From Fratercula arctica (taxonomy: Eukaryota > Chordata > Aves > Charadriiformes > Alcidae), in NCBI GenBank assembly GCA_947846985.1, contig CANTUZ010000008.1, positions 36,536,817-36,600,816 of the forward strand: a stretch of DNA of 64,000 bases. The letters are read 5' to 3'. The position numbers and the translations under genes are program-made. Positions 35,707 through 46,690 of this stretch are shown here, in pieces. The notes beneath the pieces were generated by a model. It ran no database searches, was not told where the DNA came from, and was given only the letters and a program-made list of their open reading frames with translations. How positions within the stretch are numbered: the first letter of the stretch is position 1; each line of letters begins with the position of its first letter.

Positions 35707-38700
35707 TAAATGGACACTCCCCTGATCCCTGGCTGTTCGGACCACCTTAACCCTGTGGCCGTCATGCTGCCGGCACTGGGGCTGCTCACCAGTCCCTGCC
35801 CCTGGCCACGGAGCAGGGATGCAGTTTGGACTGTAGCCCCAGACTTCCTTCTCCTAGAGGGAGCCACAGAGTCCTGCTAACTCTTGCTCTGGGAACAGGA
35901 ATTCAGACCAAGATTCCTAAAAAAAAAATGTCACTTCATCCCTCTAAAAATAATTTCTTTCAGAATACGTAACTCCTGCTATTAAGTTTTCCATTTGTCA
36001 GTAAACACACGTGCATGTATATAATTTGCCAGTCTCTTCATTTCCACAATGGCCTACTTTTCTGTAAGTACTATTAAAAGTAAAATGCCAAACTGGGAGA
36101 CAGAATTACGCCAGACAAGACGTACATAACAAGACACTTTTTTTCCCTTTCAATAGAATTTATCTATGTATCTATTTATTTATTTCCATTCCAATTTTGT
36201 GCTGGGCTACAGAGAGGGATCCTTAGATGCCATTTTACTGATTCTGCAAGTCATGGTTACGGACTTCTTCCTCTGAACAATTTTTCTAACCTTAGCTAAA
36301 GGATCTATGTTTTTTTCCCAATTATTTCTAGAATTACATTGTATCTGTTGTGATGACCCTGAAGGGTAGGAATTAAGCATAAACAAACCAGATAATGACA
36401 GGGCCCAAAGGCAGTGAATTTCAGGAAGTTTGAAAAAGAGAGATACGTATTTCTCATTTAAGCGAGGTGAAAGAGTTGTCTACAGTGATTTACCTGCTAA
36501 AGGGCGAGTTTTCAGCTATGTACCTCTCTGCTTTTTCCTGCCACCTCTCTCCAAATGGGAGAGAGATTCAATGTTTCCTCTTCGTGAGGAACAAATTTTG
36601 TTAATGAAGTAAGTTCCTCCTTAGATGGAATAAGCTCCCAGTTGAATAAAAACCACCCAAATGTTACAGAGAAGATATAACTAAAATGCTCTTTATTTAT
36701 TTGTATACACAACTGAAAACAAGCCAGTACAATTAATGGGGGGGAAAAAACCCTCTCGTGCAAGTACATTGAAATTCTTTGCCTTAGTCACATAGTTTAA
36801 CACGAGAAAGAAAAAACAGACGAATTAGTTTTCTCTTAATATGTAATTAAGGACAGAGTCTGTTTACCAGTCAAATATTAGATGTCCCCATGGAAGCCGA
36901 CAATTTGCAAAATATACAAAAAATATATCACCCGGGCAGAGTTGCAGCTGTAACAAACCAGGAAGAATTTCTGACTAAAAGGGAACATGACTTATTTTGT
37001 CCTAATTGCTTAAAAAAATTCATAAATATGATGACTAGGCTAGAAACAATGCTCCAGAGGACTGTCCTTGCACATTGGCATGTGTAGAGCCCGGACAGAC
37101 TTTCTGTTGGCCCCATTATTTGAAGGTTTGTCATCTGTGTTGGTGAAGAGTCACAGCCTTTAGATTTGCGCACAGACTGGGTTGTTGGGCTGCTTAGTCA
37201 CAGGTTCTTCCTCTCACCATGGCCAGGTTGCGTGTCTCAGACCTCCAGTCAAGTGCAGAGAGCATCTGGAGCTGGCGTGTCCCTGCTGTGAAGGCTGTGC
37301 TGCCCATTAGTTCGCCAGGCCGCTCTTTGCTCCGTCAACGGCTCCCGCCGGACGCGAGCAGGTCAGCGGTACCAAGTGTGTCCCCTGCCAGCAGCTGGAT
37401 CCAGGTACCACAGATTTCTCTTTGACGTCTCTTTAATGGAGCTGTTTCTGGCAGAAGCTAGTATTTTTAGAATTGCTTCCCCATTATAAAACAGAAGAAT
37501 TGCTCTTCTAAAACCCAATGTCATTTTTAATAAATATTATTTGTCTTTTATATGGTTACACTCAGATACCATCACACTTGTGCAGCAGACTATACAAACG
37601 CCTTTCAGATGCTCTCGAGTACTGTTTATGGCTCCTCTAGAGACCAGAAATCCCCAGCTACTGACGGGATTTACACAAACATAGCCAAAAGCAAGCTCCC
37701 GTGTGGTCTAGCGAGCTTGACACCCTGAATTTACCTACTTGCTGCTGCTGAAGGGAGTCCTACCTCTCCTCCTCTGCTCCCACCCATGGAGCCCCGTATC
37801 CCACTGTGCCCAGTTTGACTCAGCTTGCGATGTAGTGAGCAGTGCTTTTGCAGGGTTTGTTTTCTGGCAGTTGTGTAAGTTGATTCAATTATGGCGAGGT
37901 CAACGAGCTATTAGGTTGGCTCAGTTGCTTCTGGTCAAACCACACCTACCGCTCAAGCCTGCTCCCGCCTTGCAAAATTTGTGCTCTGGTAGCCACTCAC
38001 CTCAGACCAGGGAGGTGCTTTCGGGGGGATGACGACAGGATGCCAGCCCACACTTTTCTCTGACCACTGCTTCTTCCTTGCTGATTTTACACCAGGCACG
38101 GACTCATTTCTCTGTTGACATCTAAAGGGATGAACTCCAGTCATGCAACTATCTCCATCTACTCTGTGCTGACTCAAGAAACCTCACAGGTGAGCCTCCT
38201 GTCAGTCCTGCCTGCGGCCCTACCTAAACATCTCCCAATATTCTTAAGCAGATGGGCCCACACATGATGCAGAAATTAGGAGTGTGATGTCTAGGACTAG
38301 CAGCTAGATTTTCTTCCCCATTTGCTAAGATTTAAATTGGAAAAGAAGGCTGAAATTCAGAATGAAGATGAATTCTAGTAAGCTTAATAGGTCTGATTCA
38401 GAACCTTGTAATTATCTTGGGTTTTGTAGTACCAAGTAAATGTTTGGCACTTAGAAACCAAAACATATGGCCCTCCAGATTCTACTGAAATTTTAAACAG
38501 ATGACTACAGTAAAAGAAGGTACCTCAAATTCAAAAGGATACGTCCGCTGAATTGTTTTTTGTGTCCTAGTTACTTTTTCAGGCATGAGATTTACAGATA
38601 ATTACGCTGCTTGTCCCTTCAGTAAAGGCTGCATTTTAAGGTAGCTTGTGGAATCATTCCTACTGATTCTTCAGCACCATTTTAAACTCAGCTTTTCAAA

Positions 38701-41700
38701 CTAAAGCAACCCAAGTCTGAGTTTTCCCAGTGCTACAGATCACACCACAGCAGAACGCATCCCTGCACATCTTGTCCAGTTGCACTCTAGGCTTCAGCAC
38801 GGTAAACCCACCACTTTACAGAGGAATGGAGTCATACGGATGTAAACACTGAACTGGAGCACATACCAATGTTCCTTTAAATGAATGCAGGGTCACCAAC
38901 AGAAGGGACTTCTAAAGGCAGAAATAATATGTCATAACTCAAAGTCTGAGTATACAGACATTCCCAAGCATTGCAGGCACTGCACTGGATGGAAGTTCTG
39001 TTGGGTTGTGCACTTCCCTCCAAACTTGTACTGAACCCACATCCTCACAGAGACTGACCTCCAAGACAAACCCATGAGAGAGAAGTTACGGTGGCCAAAC
39101 ACAGCACTGAGCTTACAACTGAACTACAGGGTAGATGTTAAGTTCTAGCGTTCTTTCCAATTGGCATCTTATTTGATCTTTCAAAACCTTGCCTGAAGTT
39201 TCATCAGAAGCTGGCAGGCATCACTTCCTCTCCCGAACTCACCGCAAAGGCCGCGTCTCAGTTCTGAAACAGCTGCATTTTGGTATCTGGTGGAGGAATT
39301 CTCATTATGCACAGACCAGCGCTGCTTTCTCTGTACCTGCATAGCTCAAATTACAAGACACCGTTTTCAGCGAATGGATTGAGAATTCATCCCAGGAGCT
39401 GCAGTTTACCACAAGCGGCCTAGAAGCTGGAGGCAAGGGCTTAAAGAAGCAAGGCCCCTTAATAATAAACTGGTCATGGTTAGTTTATTCAGATCGCATA
39501 CTGATACAGTACATCTGGTGGGTAATCTCAAGAAAGAAGAAACAATGGCTCCTCTAATTGGGCATGGCGCTCAGTCTCTGTGAGGATATCGGCACAGTGC
39601 TAACTCAGCAGGAAGACCAGCACCTAACAGAACCTCCAGACAGTACGGATACGATGATCTCCCCGATGCGCACAGGATTTTTCTAGTGAACAGCTCGATG
39701 CTCGTACATGGATAAACAAAAAGCTACAAATAATGTCTTTGCTCATTTCCTTGATATTTTTTTTTTTTTTTTTCTTCTTCTTCTCGTGTTCTTAATCTCC
39801 CCTGGGAAGCGGTAAATAAAACCACTTTATTTTTGTTACCAATCAGTTTCTATTTAACATTTCTGACTGAGTCTCTTCCTTACAACCCTTCTTCATAACA
39901 GCCTGCCTTTTTTGCAACTTTCTCGTAATTTATCTTAGTTTTATAATAGTCTATTAATGTTCTATTATGTTTTGCTTCTTTTTTATCTGAATATTATCAT
40001 CATGATGTGCCCCTAATTTTAGGTACTCTACTAGAAAAAGTTGTTCCTCAACTAGCATTGTGGGGCCTATTTACATTTGAGTTTTATTGCACTGAAAAAC
40101 TCCCTAACATGTAAAAAAATCCCATTATTAATATTTCAAATCCTTCTGTCCCAAAGCATTGCAGTTATGTATCAGCCCTGCAATCAGATCCATACAGGTG
40201 AACTACTCTATTGACAACATCTCACTGAAGTCACAGAGCTCTCACAGTACATCCAATTGTAGAAGAAAAAGCAACATTCATATTTACTCCTAGACGACAT
40301 AATCTTCTTAAAGCAAAATGCCATCGATTATGTTTGGCAATACCCCGCTAATTAGCAAGGGCTGTTATTTTTACTATCATTCCCACCTTCCCAGCATACG
40401 ACCAGGAATTATTTCTCTTACAGATCAATCTTTAAATGAACCGCTTCCTAGGTTATAGGAAGTCCAAAGTCATCTGTTATAGTTCTGGTTCCAGGATGAG
40501 AGGCCTTTCGCCAACAACTTCTGATACGGCAAAACAAAGTGCAGATTTTATAGCAGATGTAGAAAACTTTTTTATTAGATACTACAGTAGTTTTGTGGAT
40601 TGCAATCTTGCATTCGTTTTTCTCCTGAAATTTGCTTATGTACATATACTGACTCATTTTTAAAGGTTGTGTATTCTAGCTTTTACTGGCTAAAAAACAT
40701 TTCTGACATTATTGTATCATTATGTCAGAATAAATGGCACTTCTGTTCCCAGGTACAATTTTTGCTTCTCAGAGTGTTCTGTAATTAAAATAAAAAACAT
40801 GAACTGCAGAAAAAGCTTCCTCTCCTTTGTGGCTATGTTACTTAACTTGCCAACAACTGATTCTAAAGTAGAATCACAAGAGATTACGTAAACAAATATA
40901 GACATTTTAAAAACAGAAGCGGGGTTTGGGTTTTTTTCTACCCTGGAAAAATGAAGTGTGACAAACAGCTTTGGGATTAATTTACAATTTGCTATTAAAA
41001 GTCACCTGAAGGTACTCTCAACGTAGCGGCAAAAGTAAATGGGCTTAAAATAAGAGTACACATCACACAGTGACAGCAATCTCCCACTGACGGGGAAGAT
41101 ACTGCAGTCTTCCTCCATCATAACTTCCTGATATTAAATTCATATTTTCTCAATGCATTTTCTCCTGTTCTGTAACAGTTTCTAGGCTAAGCCTGTGCAG
41201 TTACTGCAAGGTCACAGTGCTGGGCTGACTGAAAAGCACTGTTTATTCTCTGCTCAGAGAAGCTGCTGAAAATCCTGGCTATGTTTCCGTTTCCTAGTTA
41301 CTAACTTCTCCATGGGTTTATCTGGGCAGCCTGTGGCTTCAAACACTAAGCACAACTACGGACATACGAGACTATGCTCACTGTATCTGCTTGGTAATTC
41401 TCAGCGATAATTAATCCTAACAGGAAAAGTAGGTTTGAGTTCTCCAGTCCAACGCCTTTCAGCCTCATTGGCAGACTCCCTGGAACACCACATGAAAGGT
41501 AACTAAGACAAATTCATTCCTCAGGGGAGTCCACAAGCGAAGGGTCAGCATCGCCGCCTAAGCCGAGGGGCTGTCCTACCGCCCTGTACGTGCACTTGGA
41601 CGTGACGGCAGGCCAAGCTCAAGCTGTTTCCCCTTTACGGGAACCCTTCACAATCTGCATGGTGTAACACAGAAACAGGCCCCGCTCGCAGTCATTTCTG

Positions 41701-42029
41701 TATCATCCTATACTTATATAATGCTTTAAACGTATTTCCTGCCTCTGTTTAGCAATCCGAGAGCTCCCGGTTTCCTTTGTGTTGCATAACGTGAGGGACA
41801 GAGCAGCGAACTGACGCCGAGGGGAATCTCATTAATTCCCCGTAACAACATCTGCTGGCACAAACGCTCCATGGGCGCCAGGGCTCGGCTCCCGCTGGGA
41901 GCGGCGCACGCTGTCACCCGCCACGCTGCCCTCGCAAGGACGTGTGTCCTTAAAACTCTACTCGCGGCCTTATCCTCCACGGCTTATTGTTTTACCAAAG
42001 AGGCAAAGGCGCTTTTTTTTTTTTAGATT
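35707..42029. other. Intergenic DNA upstream of SP3
   Basis: No gene, RNA gene or interspersed repeat is supported in this 6.3 kb. There is a T17 at 39757-39773. The sequence is AT-rich and becomes GC-rich from about 41820 on approaching the SP3 CpG island. A small open frame at 36890-37087 contains an FCPNC pair of cysteines but no complete zinc finger. Parts of 40300-40450 have the texture of conserved non-coding DNA. Confidence 0.55.
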
Positions 42030-42699
42030 TAGCCCTCCCGGGTCGGCCAGGTGCGAGCCCGCCACGGCCTCAACGCTTACGCAACGGCCCGCCGGGTCGG
42101 CCATTGCGCTGCGGCTCCCGGGGCCGCCGGAGGCCGGCGCTGACCTGCACACCCCCCCCACCGCCCGGCAGCAGGGGGCCGGCCTGCCCCGAGGTCTCCG
42201 GCGCCGCCGCCAGGCAGGACCCGCCCGGGCGGGCCGGCTCCCCTGGGGACGCCGCGCCGACATCTTAGCGCTGGCAGGGGACAAAGCGTGGCGGCGCTGG
42301 CCGCTCGGCCGCCGCCCCGGAGCCGCGGCTGTCACCCGGCCCTGAAGGACACCCCCCGCCAGGGAGATTTCAAACGAGCGCGGCTCCAGCCCAGCGCCCG
42401 CCGGGCACAGGCGCACCGCGCCGCCCGCGCGGCGGGGGGGAGAACGGGAAGGGGGGGGGGGGGGGAAGCGCCGCCGCGCAGCTGTGCCTCTACGCTGACC
42501 CCTGCGGCGAGCGCGGGCGGTCAGGCCCGCCGGGCCCCCTCGCCCCGGCGCGGCGGCGGGGGGCAAGCGCGGCGGCGGGGCAGTCTCCCCGCGGCGCGGG
42601 GGCAGCGCGGGCCCGGGCCGGAGCAGGCCGCGGGCCCTCGGCGGCTCCCGCTCATTGTTCCTCGCACAAGCCCTGGCAAACAGGAAGCCGCCTCGGCAT

Positions 42700-42982
42700 G
42701 GGGCGCCCCCCCTCCCCGCGCCCCTGGCGGGTGACTGGCAGGCCGGGCAGCCAGTGGGAACGGCGGCGGCTGCGAGGCGCAGCCAATGAGCGAGCGCGCC
42801 CGGGCGTAGGCGGGAGTTCCGGGCTGGCAGGGCGGGCGGGCGGGCGGCGGTGTCGGCCGGGCCCCCTCTCCCGCTGCAAGCCCCACCTTTCGGCTTTCCC
42901 GCACCGTCAATCAAAATAGGAAAAAAAAACCCGGAGTAGGCTCGGGCCGCCGCCGCCGCTTCAGCCCGTGAGCACAATAAGC
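42700..42982 (+). promoter_or_regulatory. SP3: SP3 core promoter region (predicted)
   Basis: A CCAAT box lies at 42783-42787 (AGCCAATGAG) and a cluster of overlapping GGGCGG GC boxes at about 42830-42850. There is no TATA box in the expected place. This TATA-less, CCAAT plus GC-box layout is typical of housekeeping promoters and fits SP3, which can be bound by Sp factors itself. The transcription start is not visible from sequence alone. Confidence 0.6.
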
Positions 42983-43006
42983 ATGTCCCCGGCGGCAGCC
43001 GCCTAG
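42983..43006 (+). other. SP3: Upstream ORF in SP3 5'UTR (7 codons)
   Basis: ATG at 42983 opens a frame MSPAAAA that stops at TAG 43004-43006, 92 nt before the main SP3 ATG. For mammalian Sp3, translational control through upstream initiation codons and production of several isoforms from one mRNA has been described. This ORF is a candidate for that role if it lies within the transcript, which I infer from its position. Confidence 0.5.
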
Positions 43007-43098
43007 CCCCCGCCAGCAGGGCCTGTGTGCGAGCCAGCCAGCCTGCCTGCCTGCCTCCCGCCCAGCCAGCCAGCCAGCCGGCCGCTCGCACTCACACC
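43007..43098 (+). other. SP3: SP3 5'UTR, proximal part
   Basis: This is the leader just before the start codon. It is rich in CAGC/GCCT tetranucleotide-like repeats (about 43033-43080). The start context is CACACCATGACC, which has C at -3 and A at +4, so it is a poor Kozak match and could allow leaky scanning to downstream ATGs. Confidence 0.65.
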
Positions 43099-43105
43099 AT
43101 GACCG
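43099..43105 (+). CDS. SP3: SP3 coding exon 1 (MT + 1 nt)
   Basis: The start exon has only seven coding bases: ATG ACC G, followed by a GTACGT donor at 43106. Joined to exon 2 it reads MTAPEKPVKQEE, the expected N-terminus of full-length SP3. The split alanine codon (G|CT) fits both splice sites exactly, which fixes this ATG as the start of the long isoform. Confidence 0.9.
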
Positions 43106-43444
43106 GTACGTACGCACCGACCGAGCCGCCCCGCGGGGCTCCCTTGCTCCTGCTCCTGCTCCGGCCCTGCGCTTCCCCGCTCCGGCCCCGGAGCGTCCGT
43201 GTGCGAGCGAGGCGAGAGCGGCACTGAGAGCAGCAGCAGGAGGAGCAGGGGGAGGAGGGAGAAGAGGGGCAGGGGCAGCAGCACGGGGAGGAGGAGGAGG
43301 AGGAGGAGGAGGGCTCCGTGCGGGAGGGCGGGGGGAGCGCTGGGGTTAGGGGGGGGGGAGAGGGAGGGAGGGAGGGAGGGAGAGGGAGGGGGGTGATCGC
43401 TCCCGTCAGTGACTCTCCCCTCCCCCTCCCCGCTGTGCCCGCAG
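43106..43444 (+). other. SP3: SP3 intron 1 (339 bp, G-rich)
   Basis: The donor is GTACGT at 43106 and the acceptor CAG ends at 43444 after a C/T-rich tract. The middle is dominated by (GGA)n-type sequence (about 43236-43312) and GGGA repeats (about 43347-43395) on the coding strand, with many G-triplets that could form G-quadruplexes in DNA or pre-mRNA. Confidence 0.88.
43236..43396 (+). repeat. (GGA)n and (GGGA)n purine-rich repeats
   Basis: This is a purine-rich low-complexity tract on the SP3 sense strand. The second half has five or more closely spaced runs of at least three G, which meets the usual G-quadruplex pattern. Confidence 0.85.
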
Positions 43445-43569
43445 CTCCCGAGAAGCCCGTGAAACAAGAGGAAATGGCTGCCTTAGACGTGGACAGCAGC
43501 AGCCACAGCGAGTATCTCCAGCACGGCAACGGCGCCGCCTCGGCCTCCGCCGGGGCGGCCGCCCCCCAG
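43445..43569 (+). CDS. SP3: SP3 coding exon 2 (residues 3-44)
   Basis: This exon encodes the N-terminal acidic/serine-alanine segment: PEKPVKQEEMAALDVDSSS, then HSEYLQHGNGA and an alanine-rich end APQ. It starts after CAG 43442-43444 and ends before GTAAGC at 43570, phase 0 at the end. Met13 (ATG at 43474, context GAAATGG with a G at +4) is a second long-isoform start candidate. The glycine and glutamine runs I remember from the mammalian protein are largely absent. This piece is rich in Ser and Ala and shorter, as is common for low-complexity tracts between classes. Confidence 0.92.
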
Positions 43570-43747
43570 GTAAGCGCAGGCCCGGCCGGGCCCCTTCCCC
43601 CCCTCCCCCGGGTGACACGTTGTGAGCGGGTGCGGGAGCCGGTGCCGCCGCCGCCGCTTCCTGTGTGCGCGTCTGCGAGGAGCCCGGTCGCTGTCCCGCA
43701 CTAACCGCCACCCACTTTCTCTCCCTGAACCCGCCCATTGTGGGTAG
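43570..43747 (+). other. SP3: SP3 intron 2 (178 bp)
   Basis: The donor is GTAAGC and the acceptor is TAG at 43745-43747. The polypyrimidine tract lies about 20 bases back (around 43717-43726) and the sequence just before the acceptor is GGGTAG, so the 3' splice site looks weak. Skipping of exon 3 keeps the reading frame. Confidence 0.88.
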
Positions 43748-43864
43748 GACGCTCAGCCGTCACCGCTCGCTCTGCTGGCGGCCACCTGCAGCAAGATCGG
43801 CCCGCCGTCGCCGGAGGAGGATGAGGCCGCCGCCGCCGCCGCTGCCTCTCACTCTGCCGGAGCG
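43748..43864 (+). CDS. SP3: SP3 coding exon 3 (39 codons, residues 45-83)
   Basis: This exon encodes DAQPSPLALLAATCSKIGPP, then an acidic SPEEDE and a seven-alanine run ending SHSAGA. The segment QPSPLALLAATCSKIG is the conserved Sp box (SPLALLAATC core) found near the N-terminus of Sp-family proteins, and it includes a known endoproteolysis/regulatory motif. Phase 0 on both sides, 117 nt, so it can be skipped without a frameshift. The donor is GTGAGT at 43865. Confidence 0.93.
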
Positions 43865-46600
43865 GTGAGTGCCCGCCCCGCCGCTCTCGCACGGCCTGCC
43901 GGGGGGAGAGACAGCACAGCCAGCCAGCCCGCCCGCCCGGGGGGAGGGACGGGACACACGGCACTGCCCGCCCGGGGGGAGGGACGATAGCAGGGCCGAC
44001 CTGCCAGGAGAGGGGTCCCCGGGCTCCCCTGCCTCTCCAGGAGGAGCCGGGCTCCCGGGAGGAGGAGGGAGCCGAGCTCCCCCCCCCCCCTCCTTCCTCC
44101 TCCCCCGCCATTGGGAGCGGCGCCTTCATTTACTTTCAAAAACGGGGGGAGGCGGGAAACCTCCCGGCCCTGGCCCTGGCACCGGAGCGGCTCGCTCGGC
44201 ACCCGGCGAGGCCGGGAGGCACCTCACCTCCACCTGAGCGCACCCCCGGCACCCTCTCTGAGCTGTCAGCCGGCAACCGCGCACCCGGGCGGGAGCACAA
44301 AATGAAGGCTGGCTGTAGGGAAGGATGTAGTTAGAAGTAAAATGGCTGTTTTAGAAGCGAACGCGGTGGTGGAAAGCTGCTTCCTGTATCGACGCTGCTT
44401 TTTTCTAGGTGCAGTTATCGTGCGGTCCCTCGCGTTGCAAAACTGAATTTCTGTCCTTATCTCTCATGCGCTGTCGGCTCTGAAGGGAGCCTTGATGACC
44501 TTGGGACCTTGTGTGATGAGATGGATCTTGCAGACTAGAAATGTATTCTTTTTGAAGCTAGTTTTAACCATCTCCGCAACAAAAGCCTGATGGAAACTCA
44601 TACGTTCCTTAATTGGTCTAGCTAAACTCTCTTCTTGACTTACGCTCATAAAGTTAAAAGAGATGGAGCATTTCTAAATAACCGATACCTAAAAAATGTC
44701 TGTATATTAAAAGGGAGTTCCTAAATACCCTTTAAAATGGCATGATGAAGTATTTTTTGGCCATAGTCCTTAGGAAATCTTACCTCTGATTTTTTACTTT
44801 TTTTTTTTTTTACAAAAAGGGTTTTGAAACAAGCAAAAAAAGCTCTTTTTTTTTTTTGCTTTTAAAGTAAGTCTGTTTTTTTTTTTTAAACTTGCTGTAC
44901 AACCGCCATGTATGTTTTTAGGATTCCGCAAATAGGAAAAAAAGCTGCAAAGCATTGTACTGGTGGATGAAACAGCTTTGGCAAGCTTTTAACAAATGTC
45001 AAAATGTTAATGATAATGTTAAGTTTACTAAATACTCGAGTACTACACTTTAAAATACTTAATCTGTAGATTTCAGCTTACTTTACATGAAGGGAAGCTG
45101 CAGCAAAATAGTTGTCTGAGGTCATGCAGCAGGTTGTAGACTAATGATAGAGCTCGAAAATATATTAAGATTCTCACCCCCTTTCAAGTGTCCTTTCTGC
45201 TGAACCTGTTTATTTTCTCAAGCAGTACACTTCTGAAAATCATTCTAGACATTGTTGAGTGCCTGATACCTCTAAAATTTGTTTCATAATACCAGATGCA
45301 TACAGTGCTGAAAAGTGGAACACTGGATCTGTCTCTTGCATAAACATACACATTGAAAAGTGAATGATGTTAAAATGGTAGCTTGCTTTCCCGTATCCAC
45401 CTTAAGGTTGTTCTCATTTCAAAGCTGGAATTGTGCATCTTGAGGATGGGTTAATCGCTTAGTGTGAGCAGTTCTAGGTCTGATGGGGGTACTAGAGTGC
45501 TAGTCCAGGACAAATGGTTCCTGATAGTTCAAAATGGGCAAAGCGGTTTTGAAATAGTACTACCTTATTCCTGTTAATCTGTTGTTATGTTTATGTATAA
45601 GAGGCTTTTCAGGGCAAGGCAGAAGCAATTCAAGAGAAGCCAAAATCTTAGTTAAAACTAAATATGAATATAAACTCACTATTTTTCATACATGCAGATA
45701 GGCCCCTCCTACATATCTGCCGTGAGTTAGGCTATAGCATTCTGGTAATTTTTACACTCCTACAACATAGCTCTTGAATGATTCAGAATATTTTGGGTGG
45801 AAACTAAATATAAATTGGCGGAGATACCTACAGTAGCTGAACTAGACACTGGAGTTAATTAAGATGACCTTAGTAAAGGGAGGGACTACAGTCCCCAAAA
45901 TAAATTCCTTGTGAAAAACTGAGTGTGGAAAGGGATTTAGTGCAATAAATATTTTTTTTTTTCAGGTCCCCTGAGTGTATCTTATTGAGGGGTGGAAGAG
46001 GGAGGGAGGGAGGAGCTAAAAAGGCTTAAATTGTAGGTACCTTATAACTCATAGGGAAAAGTAAGTCTGTGTCCAGATTTCATGTCTTCCTGGGGTTTGT
46101 GATGCAAATCCCTTTCCCAGGAGTATAGATGAATCAGTTTGATACCTGCTTATGAGTGATCGTGCCTAATGTAGCGATGAGGAGATAGATAGTCCTTTCT
46201 CAGTATCTTCTCTACCCAGACTGCAGTTCTGACTGCTGAATGTCTGGTAGAACTATCAAGCCATATAAATGGATAGTAGAAGTTAAACTGGGCATTTCCT
46301 TTTAGAAGCATTTGAAGAGCTTGCATGTATAAAGATAGCGGTGCTGTGTTTTTGGGGTTATTTTGTTAATGCTTTCTTGACATTTGCTTGGTGGGACCTG
46401 ACAGGGCTGGAGCCAGTATGCTAGGCTAGCCAGTTATTGCGTACTGCTTTCCTGGCTGAAATGGTATGCTGCAGCTGTTCCCCAAGAGACCAGGAGTATG
46501 ATTTAAAAGCAACAGCAACAACAAAACTCCCATAGGAATGCAGGGAATATTGCGTGTCTGGGATTTGGGGAAGAGCTGGAGCAAATGTGATTGTGTTTGC

Positions 46601-46690
46601 TGTGCTCTAGTTGGCCCTGCTTTGAGCCCAGGGCTTGGACCAGATGACCTTCAGAAGTCCTTTCCAACTGAAATTACTCTGTGATTCTAT
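46601..46690 (+). mobile_element. CR1 3' tail fragment
   Basis: It reads TCTAGTTGGCCCTGCTTTGA, then GGCTTGGACCAGATGACCTT and TCCTTTCCAACTG, and ends TTACTCTGTGATTCTATG. This is the end of a CR1 element in sense orientation. It is more diverged than the copies at 27380 and 35410. Confidence 0.85.

Larger units (their letters stand above)
42030..44300. promoter_or_regulatory. SP3: SP3 CpG island
   Basis: GC content and CpG density rise abruptly here and fall off after about 44300. The island covers the SP3 promoter, exons 1-3 and the first part of intron 3. It contains GC boxes, a CCAAT box and several G-rich tracts. Long open frames run through it on both strands, including 373 codons antisense (41970-43091). 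That frame is an artefact of the lack of TA-rich stop codons in very GC-rich DNA. Confidence 0.9.

Noticed and set aside
36890..37087. Small frame with FCPNC that could be a zinc finger
   Set aside because: There is only one cysteine pair and no histidine pair at finger spacing. The frame is short and isolated.
41970..43091. 373-codon open frame on the - strand across the SP3 CpG island
   Set aside because: It is a composition artefact. The translation is almost all Ala/Gly/Pro/Arg low complexity with no domain, and frames on both strands are open in this GC-rich block.
42288..44237. Several other 120-150 codon open frames in the CpG island on both strands
   Set aside because: They overlap the real SP3 exons out of frame or lie in introns and 5'UTR, and they are low-complexity.
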